A stretch of DNA of 64,000 nucleotides from the NCBI RefSeq assembly GCF_030219325.1, contig NZ_CP126625.1, positions 2,778,857 to 2,842,856 of the forward strand. Reading direction: 5' to 3'. The position numbers and the translations under genes are program-made. Below, one piece after another: positions 35,394 to 43,410 of this stretch (its first letter is position 1; every line of letters begins with the position of its first letter). Source of the DNA: Geothrix sp. Its GTDB lineage: Bacteria; Acidobacteriota; Holophagae; Holophagales; Holophagaceae. The notes beneath the pieces are model-generated. The model worked only from the letters and a program-made list of their open reading frames with translations. It ran no database searches and was not told the DNA's origin.

Positions 35394-37307
35394 TCAGCGA
35401 CGGAACTCGCGCGGTCCCTCGCTCTTCTTCTCTTCGCGGGGCTTTTCCGGCTTGGGGGCGGGTCGGCTCTCGCGCTCGGCGGCCTTGGGGGGATCCGGGC
35501 GACGCTCCTCGCGGGGACGGGGTTCGGGATTGCGCTCGCGAAACGCCGGCTCGGGGCGCCGTTCCTCGCGATCGAAGCGGGGACGGGGCTCCACGGGGCG
35601 CTCCCGCGGCATGGGCTCCACCGACTTCTCCGGAAGAGGCCTGGGCTCAGGGCGGCGATCCTCGACGCGGGGCCGTGGATCGGGGCGGCGCTCCTCCGGG
35701 CGCGGCCTGGATTCGACGGGGCGCTCACGCGGCACCTCGGCCTGGGGGCGGGGTTCCATGGGCCGTTCGCGGGGCGCCTGGCCGGGGCGCTTCTCCTCGA
35801 TGCGGGGCTTCGGTTCCACCGGCCGTTCCCGGGGCAGCGTCGCGCGATCAGCAGTACCGGCGCCAGCTCGGCTGCGGTCCTCGAAGGGTATGCGGGCGGG
35901 AACGGAAGCGGGCGAGCCGGGGCGGACTTCCACCGGACCCGCCGGCCGGAAGTCGCGGCGGAGAACCTCGCGTCCCGTGGTCTCACGGGCCTGCCGTTCG
36001 TAGGCCACCATCCGTTCCCGGTGCACGTCGCGCTGGAAGGCGACCTGGATCTGGCCGGGATTCCGGAACTCGGCGTTGGAGACGATCAGGGGCGAGCGCT
36101 GCCAGGGAGCGCGGAGATCACGGCCGCCGCCGGTCCAGGCGGTCCCGCCGGGGACGTCGTTGAAGTGGTGGAGCACCGTGACGTCGTTGTACATGTGGCG
36201 GTGGACGCTGCCCAGGTTGATGTTGACCACGGCCACCACGTTCCAGGCGAAGCCACCGCGCCAGGCGCCGTAGCCCCACTGGCAGGGCGTGTTGTAGTAG
36301 CCGAGAGGCGCCCACCCGTAGTAGCCAGGGGTGTGATTCCAGGCCACCCAGGCTGGGCTGTAGTGGATGCCGGGGATCCAGAACCAGCCCACGCCCAGGC
36401 CCCAGTGCCAGCGCCCATGGTGGTAGGCCACGTAGCCCCAGGGTTCGTCGGACACCCAGGTCATGCCGCCCGCATAAGGCGCCCAGCGGCCCTGGTAGTA
36501 GGGCCGCCAGTCCTCGGCCACGCCGTTGGGCTGCCAGACCCAGCCGAATTCCTCGGACTGCACCCAGCGGCCGTTGTGGTCGAGTTCATCGGCGTAGTAG
36601 CGGATCTCAGGGGGGACGCGATCCCAGCTCTCGCCACGCTGGACGATGACCGCCCGGTCGCTCCAGCGGTCGAACTCGTCGCCGTCATAGGTGTTGAAGC
36701 CGCGGACGCGATCCAGCCCGTCCTGGGGACTGTACACGGTCAGCCGCTCCCCGGCGGTGATGCGGGCCTCGTCCCGCTCGTTGGCGAACGTCACCCGGCC
36801 ACTGTGGACCTTCAGGCGCACCACCCGGTCCCGCTCAGCCTCGAGGGTGAAGCCGCCCTTGTCGAAGCAGGTGGCCGTGCCCGAAGGCGTGTCCACGCGG
36901 AAGCGGGCATCGGACTGTCCGCCCAGCAGCACGCGGATCCGGCCGTAGTCCAGGCGGAGCAGCACCTGCTTCTCGCCCTTGCGGTCCGTGAAGAGGGCAG
37001 CCACGGTGAACCGGGTCGCACCACCGAAGGCCACGCGGGTGCCATCGCCCAGTTGCAGAACGCCACGACCGCGGCTTTCCACGACATCGCCCTCGGCAAT
37101 GGGGGTGCCACGGCTCAGGCTCTCCTCGAGGTCGCCCTTGCGGATGCGAACATCGCCTTCCAGGGCCCGCACCATGGCGTAGCGTTCGGGGGCTTCGCCT
37201 TGGTAGGTCTCATCTTCGGGGGGCGCGGGCGCCTGCGGGCCGGCCACGAGGATCGCGGCAGGCAGCAGCAGCGCGGCAAGTCGGGAGTAGGAGAAGGTCG
37301 AGTGCAT
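35394..37307 (-). CDS. FecR/DUF6600 protein with Pro-Arg-Glu repeat tail
   Basis: 637-residue exported protein. The signal peptide is at 1-25 (RLAALLLPAAILVAGPQ). A FecR domain (residues 40-190, DVRIRKGDLEESLSRGTPI) precedes a DUF6600 region of Trp/Tyr-rich segments (YYADELDHNGRWVQ, FGWVWQPNGVAEDWRPYYQGRW). The last 190 residues are a low-complexity tail of PRERPVEPRP-type repeats, strongly charged with Arg, Glu and Pro. It is probably periplasmic or surface-exposed and may bind polyanions or peptidoglycan; no function is established. I use ATG 37307, which follows GGAGGG. Confidence 0.75.
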   Translation of the reverse strand: MHSTFSYSRLAALLLPAAILVAGPQAPAPPEDETYQGEAPERYAMVRALEGDVRIRKGDLEESLSRGTPIAEGDVVESRGRGVLQLGDGTRVAFGGATRFTVAALFTDRKGEKQVLLRLDYGRIRVLLGGQSDARFRVDTPSGTATCFDKGGFTLEAERDRVVRLKVHSGRVTFANERDEARITAGERLTVYSPQDGLDRVRGFNTYDGDEFDRWSDRAVIVQRGESWDRVPPEIRYYADELDHNGRWVQSEEFGWVWQPNGVAEDWRPYYQGRWAPYAGGMTWVSDEPWGYVAYHHGRWHWGLGVGWFWIPGIHYSPAWVAWNHTPGYYGWAPLGYYNTPCQWGYGAWRGGFAWNVVAVVNINLGSVHRHMYNDVTVLHHFNDVPGGTAWTGGGRDLRAPWQRSPLIVSNAEFRNPGQIQVAFQRDVHRERMVAYERQARETTGREVLRRDFRPAGPVEVRPGSPASVPARIPFEDRSRAGAGTADRATLPRERPVEPKPRIEEKRPGQAPRERPMEPRPQAEVPRERPVESRPRPEERRPDPRPRVEDRRPEPRPLPEKSVEPMPRERPVEPRPRFDREERRPEPAFRERNPEPRPREERRPDPPKAAERESRPAPKPEKPREEKKSEGPREFRR

Positions 37308-37400
37308 GGTCCCTCCGCGGGATGGATGCCGGCTCCCGAAGGATCGGTTCCCGCCGGAGGGACTGCCAGGGTCGTGCCAACTGGCCATTTACCCCGGGGG

Positions 37401-38069
37401 TCACTCCTTCGGGAAGGGGGCCAGGGCCGAACCCGCCTTGGCGGGACCCGTCTGCGGGCCCAGCGCCGCGAGCCGGGGAAGCAGGCCCATCCAGGGGATG
37501 GCCCAGCGTCGCGGGGCCCCCCGGTCCACCTCACCCGCGCTCACCTCGAGCCGATCCGGGAGGAAACTCAGGTGGAGATCCCTTCCGGGCGGCAGGGGCA
37601 GGTGGATGACCCGGGCCGTGGCCGGGTGCGCCACGGTGAGGACGGTCTCCCCATCCTCGATGACCCACAGCAGGCCCCGCAGGAAGGGGCGGAAGTCCGC
37701 GGCCCCCCAGAGCAGCCCACCCAGCCCCTGGCTCAGGGGCGAGTCCGAGGGGAAGGACCAGGCGCCGGAAGGGGCCGGCAGGGGGAGGCCCCCGTCCCGC
37801 CAGGCCTTGAGGGGGCGCCCGGGCAGGCCGGTCTGCAACCGGATGATGCCCCGGGCATCCTTGACGCTGAGGGTCCCGTCCGCGGTGAGCCGGGCTTCCA
37901 CAGGGCCGGAGGAGGGGGTGGCCTCGTACGGTGTCCCTGCGGCGGTGTCTGGACGCGCCTGCCAGTCCAGGGGTGCCAGCCCTTCCCACGGGAGCGGCTG
38001 GCGCCCCTGGGCGGCCAGTCCGGGCGCGGCCAGGACCGCGACGGTCAGGAAGAGGGCGCCCAGCCGCAC
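37401..38069 (-). CDS. Secreted hypothetical protein
   Basis: 222 residues with a clear signal peptide (MRLGALFLTVAVLAAPGLAAQG). The mature part is Gly-, Pro- and Leu-rich with no domain that I recognise; it has no membrane helix besides the signal. The start overlaps the 3' end of the upstream tatD gene by 25 bp, so both are co-transcribed. A role in the envelope is only a guess from the signal peptide. Confidence 0.65.
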   Translation of the reverse strand: MRLGALFLTVAVLAAPGLAAQGRQPLPWEGLAPLDWQARPDTAAGTPYEATPSSGPVEARLTADGTLSVKDARGIIRLQTGLPGRPLKAWRDGGLPLPAPSGAWSFPSDSPLSQGLGGLLWGAADFRPFLRGLLWVIEDGETVLTVAHPATARVIHLPLPPGRDLHLSFLPDRLEVSAGEVDRGAPRRWAIPWMGLLPRLAALGPQTGPAKAGSALAPFPKE

Positions 38070-38824
38070 AGGGCCTCCAGGTTCCGAGTGGTCAGCTCGG
38101 CGAGTTTCACGGCGGGGATGCCCCGCAGCTCGGCCACGGCCTCGGCCGTGAACCGGACGAAGCCCGGCTCGTTGGGCTTTCCCCGGTAGGGCACCGGGGC
38201 CAGGAAGGGCGCGTCGGTCTCCACCAGGATGCGATCGGCGGGGGCCCAGGCCGCCACGTCACGCACGGCCTCGGCCTTCTTGAAGGTCGTGATGCCCGAG
38301 AAGCTCAGGTAGAAGCCCAGGTCCAGAGCCCGCACCGCGAAGGCCCGGTCCTCGCTGAAGCAGTGGATGATGCCGCGCACGGCGTCGGCGCCCTCCTCCT
38401 CCAGGATGCGCAGCGTGGCCTCGGGGGCCGAGCGGGTGTGGATCATCAGCGGCTTGCGGAAGGCCTTGGCCAGGCGGATCTGGGCGCGGAAGGCCGCTTC
38501 CTGCTCGTCCCTCGGGCTCAGGTCGTAGTGCCAGTCGAGCCCGGTCTCCCCGACGAAGCGCACGGCGGGATCGGCCAGCAGCTTGCCGAGTTCGGCCTCC
38601 ACCTCCGGCGACCAGCTCTTCGCCTCGTGCGGGTGGACGCCGAGGCTGGCCTGGACGTCCGGAATGCGGGTGGTGAGCGCCAGGACCACCCTGGAATCCT
38701 CCAGGTCCGTGCCCACGGCGATGAATCCCGTCACGCCATGGGACCTGGCCCGCGACAGCGTGGCCTCCACCTGGTCGTCGGCCAGGTGGGAACCGGTCAG
38801 ATGGCAGTGCGCGTCCACGAGCAT
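38045..38824 (-). CDS. tatD: TatD family metal-dependent hydrolase
   Basis: 259-residue TIM-barrel hydrolase of the TatD DNase family, which has 3'-5' exonuclease activity in E. coli. Visible metal and active-site elements are MLVDAHCHLTG at the start, GETGLDWHYD, MIHTRSA, GIIHCFSED and LVETDAPFLAP near the end; length is normal. ATG 38824 starts the protein directly at the HxH motif. It lies divergent from moaA, with 145 bp between the two starts. Confidence 0.92.
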   Translation of the reverse strand: MLVDAHCHLTGSHLADDQVEATLSRARSHGVTGFIAVGTDLEDSRVVLALTTRIPDVQASLGVHPHEAKSWSPEVEAELGKLLADPAVRFVGETGLDWHYDLSPRDEQEAAFRAQIRLAKAFRKPLMIHTRSAPEATLRILEEEGADAVRGIIHCFSEDRAFAVRALDLGFYLSFSGITTFKKAEAVRDVAAWAPADRILVETDAPFLAPVPYRGKPNEPGFVRFTAEAVAELRGIPAVKLAELTTRNLEALCGWAPSS

Positions 38825-38969
38825 GGCCCCATGGTCCCACGAACGCGGGTATGCGCAGAACGGCGGCCCGGGGGATCCAGGTTCCCACCCCGGTGCCGGC
38901 TGTGACCTTGGGCACGATCACGGACCGGAGCCCATCGATGCCTGCATCCTGTAGGTGCCTGGAGCCGAC

Positions 38970-40016
38970 GTGTCCCCCCTCTTTGCCACCCCGCCCGAGA
39001 ACCATCTGCCGCGCATGCTCCGCGTGAAGGATGGCCTGAAGGACGGGCTGGGCCGCGGCATCACCTACCTGCGGGTGTCCGTCACCGAGCAGTGCAACCT
39101 CGCCTGTGTCTATTGCAAGCCGCGGACCGGGGTCGCCGAGCGGAGGCAGCCTCCGGCCATGAGCCGCAACGAGGTGGTCCAGCTGGTGAAGGTGTTCACC
39201 AGCCTGGGCATCCGGAAGGTCCGCCTCACCGGCGGGGAGCCCCTCCTGCGGCGCGACCTCGAGACCATCATCGCGGGCATCAGCCCCGAGGTGGAAGGGC
39301 GCGTGCACCTGACCACCAACGGCCTCCACCTGGCCCGCAAGGCCCGGGCCCTGCGCGACGCGGGCCTCGCCGGCGTCAACGTCAGCCTTGATGCGGCGGA
39401 CGCGGCCACCTTCGCCCGCCTCACGGGGAAGAACCAGCTGGGCAAGGTCCTCGCGGGGCTGGAAGCCGCCCGGTCCGTGGGGCTGAAGACCAAGCTGAAC
39501 GCCGTGGTGCTCCGCGGGTGGAACGAGGACCAGATCCTGCCGCTTACCCGCCTCGCCCAGCAGGGCGGTTTCCAGGTGCGCTTCATCGAGTTCATGCCCT
39601 ACCAGGGCAATGGCTGGGGGCAGGATCAGTTCATGCCCGCGGCGGAGATCCTCCGCACCATCCAGGAGGGCCTCGGTTCCGAGCTGGAGGAGGAACCCGT
39701 GCTCGGCCTGGAGGAGGGCCCGGCCCGGCTGTTCCGGATCCCCGGCAGCACCGGAAAGGTCGGCGTCATCTCCACCCTCAGCGCGGATTTCTGCGACCGC
39801 TGCAACCGGGTCCGCCTGACCAGCCAGGGCGCCCTGAAGGCCTGCCTGTTCGGCAACCAGCCCGTGGACCTGCTGGAACCGCTCCGCAACCACGCCACGC
39901 ATGACGACCTCGTGCGGCTCATCCGCCAGGCCCTGACCGAAAAGCTGGACTGCCATCCCATGCGCACGGGCGGGCAGCCCACGCTCGGCCAGGGCATGTG
40001 GCAGGTCGGCGGATGA
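38970..40016 (+). CDS. moaA: GTP 3',8-cyclase MoaA
   Basis: 348-residue radical SAM enzyme that starts molybdenum cofactor synthesis from GTP. The radical SAM cluster is CNLACVYC, the second cluster is in CDRCNRVRLT with a Cys 13 residues later (ACLF), and the protein ends in GG, the known essential tail of MoaA. Residues KVRLTGGEPLLRRDLE follow family norms. I choose GTG 38970, behind TGGAG; GTG 38955 and ATG 39015 are alternatives. It overlaps mobA by 4 bp. Other moa genes are not in the window. Confidence 0.92.
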   Translation: MSPLFATPPENHLPRMLRVKDGLKDGLGRGITYLRVSVTEQCNLACVYCKPRTGVAERRQPPAMSRNEVVQLVKVFTSLGIRKVRLTGGEPLLRRDLETIIAGISPEVEGRVHLTTNGLHLARKARALRDAGLAGVNVSLDAADAATFARLTGKNQLGKVLAGLEAARSVGLKTKLNAVVLRGWNEDQILPLTRLAQQGGFQVRFIEFMPYQGNGWGQDQFMPAAEILRTIQEGLGSELEEEPVLGLEEGPARLFRIPGSTGKVGVISTLSADFCDRCNRVRLTSQGALKACLFGNQPVDLLEPLRNHATHDDLVRLIRQALTEKLDCHPMRTGGQPTLGQGMWQVGG

Positions 40017-40579
40017 AGACCGGGCTGCTGCTCCTGAGCGGCGGAAGCGGAACCCGCATGGGCGCCCCGAAGCACGCGCTGGCCCACCCCGGGGGCGGCT
40101 CCTGGGGAGGCCACCTGGTGCGGGTCTTCGCCGCCGTGTTTCCCGATGGGCCGGTGCAGGTGCTCGGCGATCCCCTGCCGGACCACCCGGACCTGCCGCG
40201 CCTCGAAGATCCCCGCGAAGGCCCCGCCGTGGCGCTGCGGGTCTGGGCCCGGGCCGATGGCCCCGATGTGGACCGCTGGTGGGTCGCCGCCTGCGACCAG
40301 GTGCGCTGGACCCCGCAGCGGCTCACGGAATGGGCGAGGATCGGCGAAGCCGCGGATCCCGAGGCCACCCACTGGGTCATGGCCCTGCACGGCGGCCACC
40401 TGCAGCCGCTGGGAGGCTGGCTGCCGGATGGTTTCCGCCCCAGCCTCATCACCTCCACCACCCGCTCGCTGATGGGCCTGGCGACCGCCCTCCCCCACCT
40501 CGCCATCCCCTGCGACGGTCCTGAATGGGTGGATGTGGACACGCCGGAGGAACGCGCCGAGTTCGAGGGCGGGGCCTAG
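40013..40579 (+). CDS. mobA: Molybdenum cofactor guanylyltransferase MobA
   Basis: 188-residue nucleotidyltransferase that adds GMP to molybdopterin to make the bis-MGD-type cofactor of DMSO-reductase family enzymes. The P-loop-like start is LLLLSGGSGTRMGAPKHAL, and DVDTPEERAEF near the C-terminus is the metal-binding DTP motif of MobA proteins. Slightly short, and the first 15 residues after the P-loop are Gly/Pro-rich. Overlaps moaA (ATGA) and, at its 3' end, the convergent ferredoxin gene by 4 bp. Confidence 0.85.
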   Translation: MKTGLLLLSGGSGTRMGAPKHALAHPGGGSWGGHLVRVFAAVFPDGPVQVLGDPLPDHPDLPRLEDPREGPAVALRVWARADGPDVDRWWVAACDQVRWTPQRLTEWARIGEAADPEATHWVMALHGGHLQPLGGWLPDGFRPSLITSTTRSLMGLATALPHLAIPCDGPEWVDVDTPEERAEFEGGA

Positions 40580-40953
40580 CCCAGCCGCTTCCGCACCAGC
40601 CGCTCGACGGGCACCCCGCCCTTCAGGTGGCTCTCGACGATCTCAGGCACGTCCGCCGGCGTGACGTGGGCGTACCAGATGCCGTCGGGGTAGACCAGCA
40701 CCGCCGGACCGATGGCGCAGAAGCCCACCGATCCGCACTGGATGCACTGGATCTCGCCTTCCCGGTTGTGCTTGTAGAAGAGCAGCTGTTCCTCGATGAG
40801 CTGGGCCTTGAAGGCCTCCAGCACGGCCTCGGAGCCGTTCGCCGTGCAGCTCTTGGACGTGCACACCAAGACTTGCCGCCGCAGCGAAGGCCCCATCACC
40901 GGCGTGACGGCCGCATCCTGCTCAGGCGTGGGGAGGGAGGCATCGGGGTCCAT
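40576..40953 (-). CDS. Thioredoxin-like [2Fe-2S] ferredoxin
   Basis: 125-residue small ferredoxin of the NuoE/HoxE-like thioredoxin fold. The cluster ligands are CTSKSCTANGSEA (first two Cys) and CIQCGSVGFCAIGPAVLVYP (the others), the common motif of (2Fe-2S) ferredoxins that stand alone. Its partner is not evident; the neighbours are moaA/mobA and the respiratory operon. I start it at ATG 40953 behind AAGGA. The N-terminus of about 20 residues is low-complexity. Confidence 0.75.
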   Translation of the reverse strand: MDPDASLPTPEQDAAVTPVMGPSLRRQVLVCTSKSCTANGSEAVLEAFKAQLIEEQLLFYKHNREGEIQCIQCGSVGFCAIGPAVLVYPDGIWYAHVTPADVPEIVESHLKGGVPVERLVRKRLG

Positions 40954-41070
40954 GGCGGCATCCTTGGAACCCCACCATAGCAGCCGCCTGTCGGCCCGGC
41001 TGGAAGGTCTCCTGATCCATGCCAACCGGGGGTCGTGGAATCAAATTACTCTGTGGTTATTTAATTAATA

Positions 41071-41084
41071 GTGATCATAGTCAC
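41071..41084. promoter_or_regulatory. CRP/FNR-type operator
   Basis: GTGATCATAGTCAC is a perfect 4-base palindrome pair (GTGA-N6-TCAC) inside an AT-rich stretch, 160 bp upstream of the cytochrome c gene. It matches the CRP half-site consensus. It is the only such site seen in this intergenic gap; the rest of 40954-41244 shows nothing else. Confidence 0.5.
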
Positions 41085-41244
41085 GAACGACTTGACCACG
41101 CTATCCACCTCTTCATCATCAATGTCGAGATCCACCCGCGCGGCTTTCTCGCAGGCCCTCCGCGGATTGAACGAACCCAGCGCCCACCCCGGCCCGGGAT
41201 GGCGTCGCCCTGCCTCCCATTCCCCCCAAGAAAGGACGTGCTCC

Positions 41245-41565
41245 ATGCGGAACACCCTCGCGCTCCTCGCCCTTGCCGCCGCGCTCGCCGCGCCCCTGGC
41301 CGCCGAAGGCGGCAGCGACACCAAGGGCAAGTTCTTCTTCAAGAAGACCTGCAAGTCCTGCCATGCCCCCGGCAGCGCCGCCAAGGAGATCACGCCGCTC
41401 TCCAAGACCCAGGCCCAGTGGAAGGCCTACTTCGCTGCCGGCAAGCACAAGAAGGGGTCCGAGAAGCTCGACACCGTCCTGAAGCCCGAGCAGGTCAAGG
41501 ACGTGCAGACCTTCCTGGTGAACCACGCCTCGGATTCCCCGCAGCCCGAAACCTGCGGCGGCTGA
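41245..41565 (+). CDS. Periplasmic c-type cytochrome
   Basis: 106-residue protein with a signal peptide (LALLALAAALAAPLAAEG) and one CKSCH heme site at about residues 36-40. A Met ligand is not obvious in the mature part, which has KPEQVKDVQTFLVNHA near the end as in small class I cytochromes. It should shuttle electrons in the periplasm. It is the first gene of the molybdoenzyme operon, 54 bp before the outer-membrane gene, and presumably gives or takes electrons for that complex. AAGGAC precedes ATG 41245. Confidence 0.85.
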   Translation: MRNTLALLALAAALAAPLAAEGGSDTKGKFFFKKTCKSCHAPGSAAKEITPLSKTQAQWKAYFAAGKHKKGSEKLDTVLKPEQVKDVQTFLVNHASDSPQPETCGG

Positions 41566-41619
41566 TCGTTCCCGCGACGTCCCTCCCCTTCCCTGAAACC
41601 CACCCCCGGAGAACACCCC

Positions 41620-43347
41620 ATGAACTCCCGAATCATGCTCGCCCTGGTCGCCATGCTGGCGCCTGCCGCCCTGAGCGCCCAGTCCAACGCGGACCTGCAG
41701 AAACAGATCGAACAGCTCAAGGTGCAGCTGAAAGCCGTCGAGGAGAAGGCCGCCGCCGCGCAGGAGATCGACACCCGCCTCGTCAAGGTCGAGACGAAGG
41801 TCGCCGGCGACAACATCCAGTGGGGCGGTGACCTCCGCACCCGCTTCGAGAGCAGCAAGTGGACCTTCAAGCCCTACCAGCAGTTCATGGGCTTCGCCCA
41901 GAGCGCCGGCGCCCCGGCGGGCTCCCTGCCCCCGGGCTACCCCTATCCCTTCATGGCCCTGACCCAGCAGGTCCCTGGCCAGGACTACACCAACGCCGTG
42001 CAGTGGTCCACCCGCCTGCGCCTCAAGATGGGCATCACCATCAATGAGCACGCCAAGATCATGGGGCGCCTGACGATGTACAAGGTCCACGGCGGCGCCG
42101 ACGTGCCCGTGTTCAACGGCTCGCCCAACACCGTGTCCAACTCCTTCAACGACGCCAAGGTCCCCGGGACCGACGTGCTCCGCGTCGAACGCGCCAGCCT
42201 GGTCTACGACTTCCCCGTGGGCATCCTCTCCATCGGCCGCCAGAACACCTCCGATGGCCCGCCGTTCGAAGTGCGTGAGGGCGGCGAGCGCCAGGCCACC
42301 CCGCAGGCCCTGGCCGTGAATGCCCTCGTGGATGGCATCGGCTTCAAGTTCCAGCTCGACAAGCTCGGCCTGCCCGAAGGCACGCTGCTGGGCATCTGCT
42401 ACGGCGTGGGCTACGAGTCCGGCTTCGGCGGCGGCGGCAACGTCAAGGCCAATGCCGCCCCCGTGGGCTTCAACTTCACCAACGTGAACTGGACCGCCCA
42501 GGGCCCCAATGCCGCCGCGGCCACCATGCAGGTGAACAACATCGGCCCCCTCAAGGACAGCACCGTGCTGGGCGTCATGTACGACATGCCCCTGCTCTTC
42601 CAGCTCGGCGAGAGCGTCCAGAGCGCGAACTTCTACCTTGGCTTCAACCGCTTCGGGAACATGACGGACATCCCGTACGGCAGCACCAACAACTTCCCCG
42701 TGCCCGCCATGCCCGGCATGGGCGGCATGCCCAGCACCCAGTACGTCACGGCCACCAACAACCTGGGCGACATGGACCAGTGGACCGCCACCTGGAAGCA
42801 CAAGATCGGCGACACTTTCACCTACTTCGCCAGCTATGGGCACATCAAGAGCAATCCCAACGGCAAGATGAGCCAGTACGGCGCCTACTGGACCTTCCCC
42901 GCCAACATGGGCGGCACCCAGCAGCTCGCCGGTTTCGGCGGCCTCCTGGGCGATGCGACGCACAGCCAGACCGCCAGCGCCTACTACGTGGGCATGCGCT
43001 GGGATCCCATCCAGACCCTCGGATTCGGGGTCGAGTTCAACCACGGCTCGCCTCGCTGGTTCACCTACAGCCCCGCCACCGGCGAGGCCACGGAAAAGCT
43101 CGGCACCCGCGGCGACGTGTGGGAGGGCTACATCCACTGGCAGTTCGCCAAGAATGCCGCCTTCCGCCTGGGCTACCTGGACTACAAGTACACCCACGCC
43201 TTCAGCGGCTGGCACATCTCCCCTGGCCCCGCCATGCCCGGCCAGAGCTGGGAGGACGCCTACGACCTGAGCAAGAACCCGATGCTGCAGTACGGCTTCC
43301 CCGCCGCGGTGAAGACCACCTACGCGTCGATCGAAGTCAAGTTCTGA
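41620..43347 (+). CDS. DUF3373-type outer-membrane beta-barrel protein
   Basis: 575 residues: signal peptide (1-20), a coiled-coil segment (24-60, ADLQKQIEQLKVQLKAVEEK), then a long beta-rich part with alternating hydrophobic and aromatic residues that ends in a terminal Phe (ASIEVKF), as in outer-membrane barrels. Similar proteins with an N-terminal coiled coil are found with respiratory gene clusters and are annotated DUF3373. It could be a porin for the substrate of the complex. No cytochrome motif is present. The coiled coil would sit in the periplasm. Confidence 0.75.
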   Translation: MNSRIMLALVAMLAPAALSAQSNADLQKQIEQLKVQLKAVEEKAAAAQEIDTRLVKVETKVAGDNIQWGGDLRTRFESSKWTFKPYQQFMGFAQSAGAPAGSLPPGYPYPFMALTQQVPGQDYTNAVQWSTRLRLKMGITINEHAKIMGRLTMYKVHGGADVPVFNGSPNTVSNSFNDAKVPGTDVLRVERASLVYDFPVGILSIGRQNTSDGPPFEVREGGERQATPQALAVNALVDGIGFKFQLDKLGLPEGTLLGICYGVGYESGFGGGGNVKANAAPVGFNFTNVNWTAQGPNAAAATMQVNNIGPLKDSTVLGVMYDMPLLFQLGESVQSANFYLGFNRFGNMTDIPYGSTNNFPVPAMPGMGGMPSTQYVTATNNLGDMDQWTATWKHKIGDTFTYFASYGHIKSNPNGKMSQYGAYWTFPANMGGTQQLAGFGGLLGDATHSQTASAYYVGMRWDPIQTLGFGVEFNHGSPRWFTYSPATGEATEKLGTRGDVWEGYIHWQFAKNAAFRLGYLDYKYTHAFSGWHISPGPAMPGQSWEDAYDLSKNPMLQYGFPAAVKTTYASIEVKF

Positions 43348-43358
43348 CCCCGCGCGGA

Positions 43359-43387
43359 AAGGGCCGGAGGGTTTCCCTCCGGCCCTT
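43359..43387 (+). promoter_or_regulatory. Intra-operon hairpin
   Basis: AAGGGCCGGAGGG and CCCTCCGGCCCTT form a perfect 13-bp stem with a TTT loop between the barrel and the molybdoenzyme genes. No U-tract follows, so it is more likely an mRNA-processing or stability element, or a partial terminator, than a full terminator. Confidence 0.55.
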
Positions 43388-43410
43388 CCCACGATAGAGA
43401 AGGAGCCAAC

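Noticed and set aside
38825-38969. Molybdenum cofactor riboswitch upstream of moaA
   Set aside because: The region is short and I could not find the conserved Moco RNA motifs.
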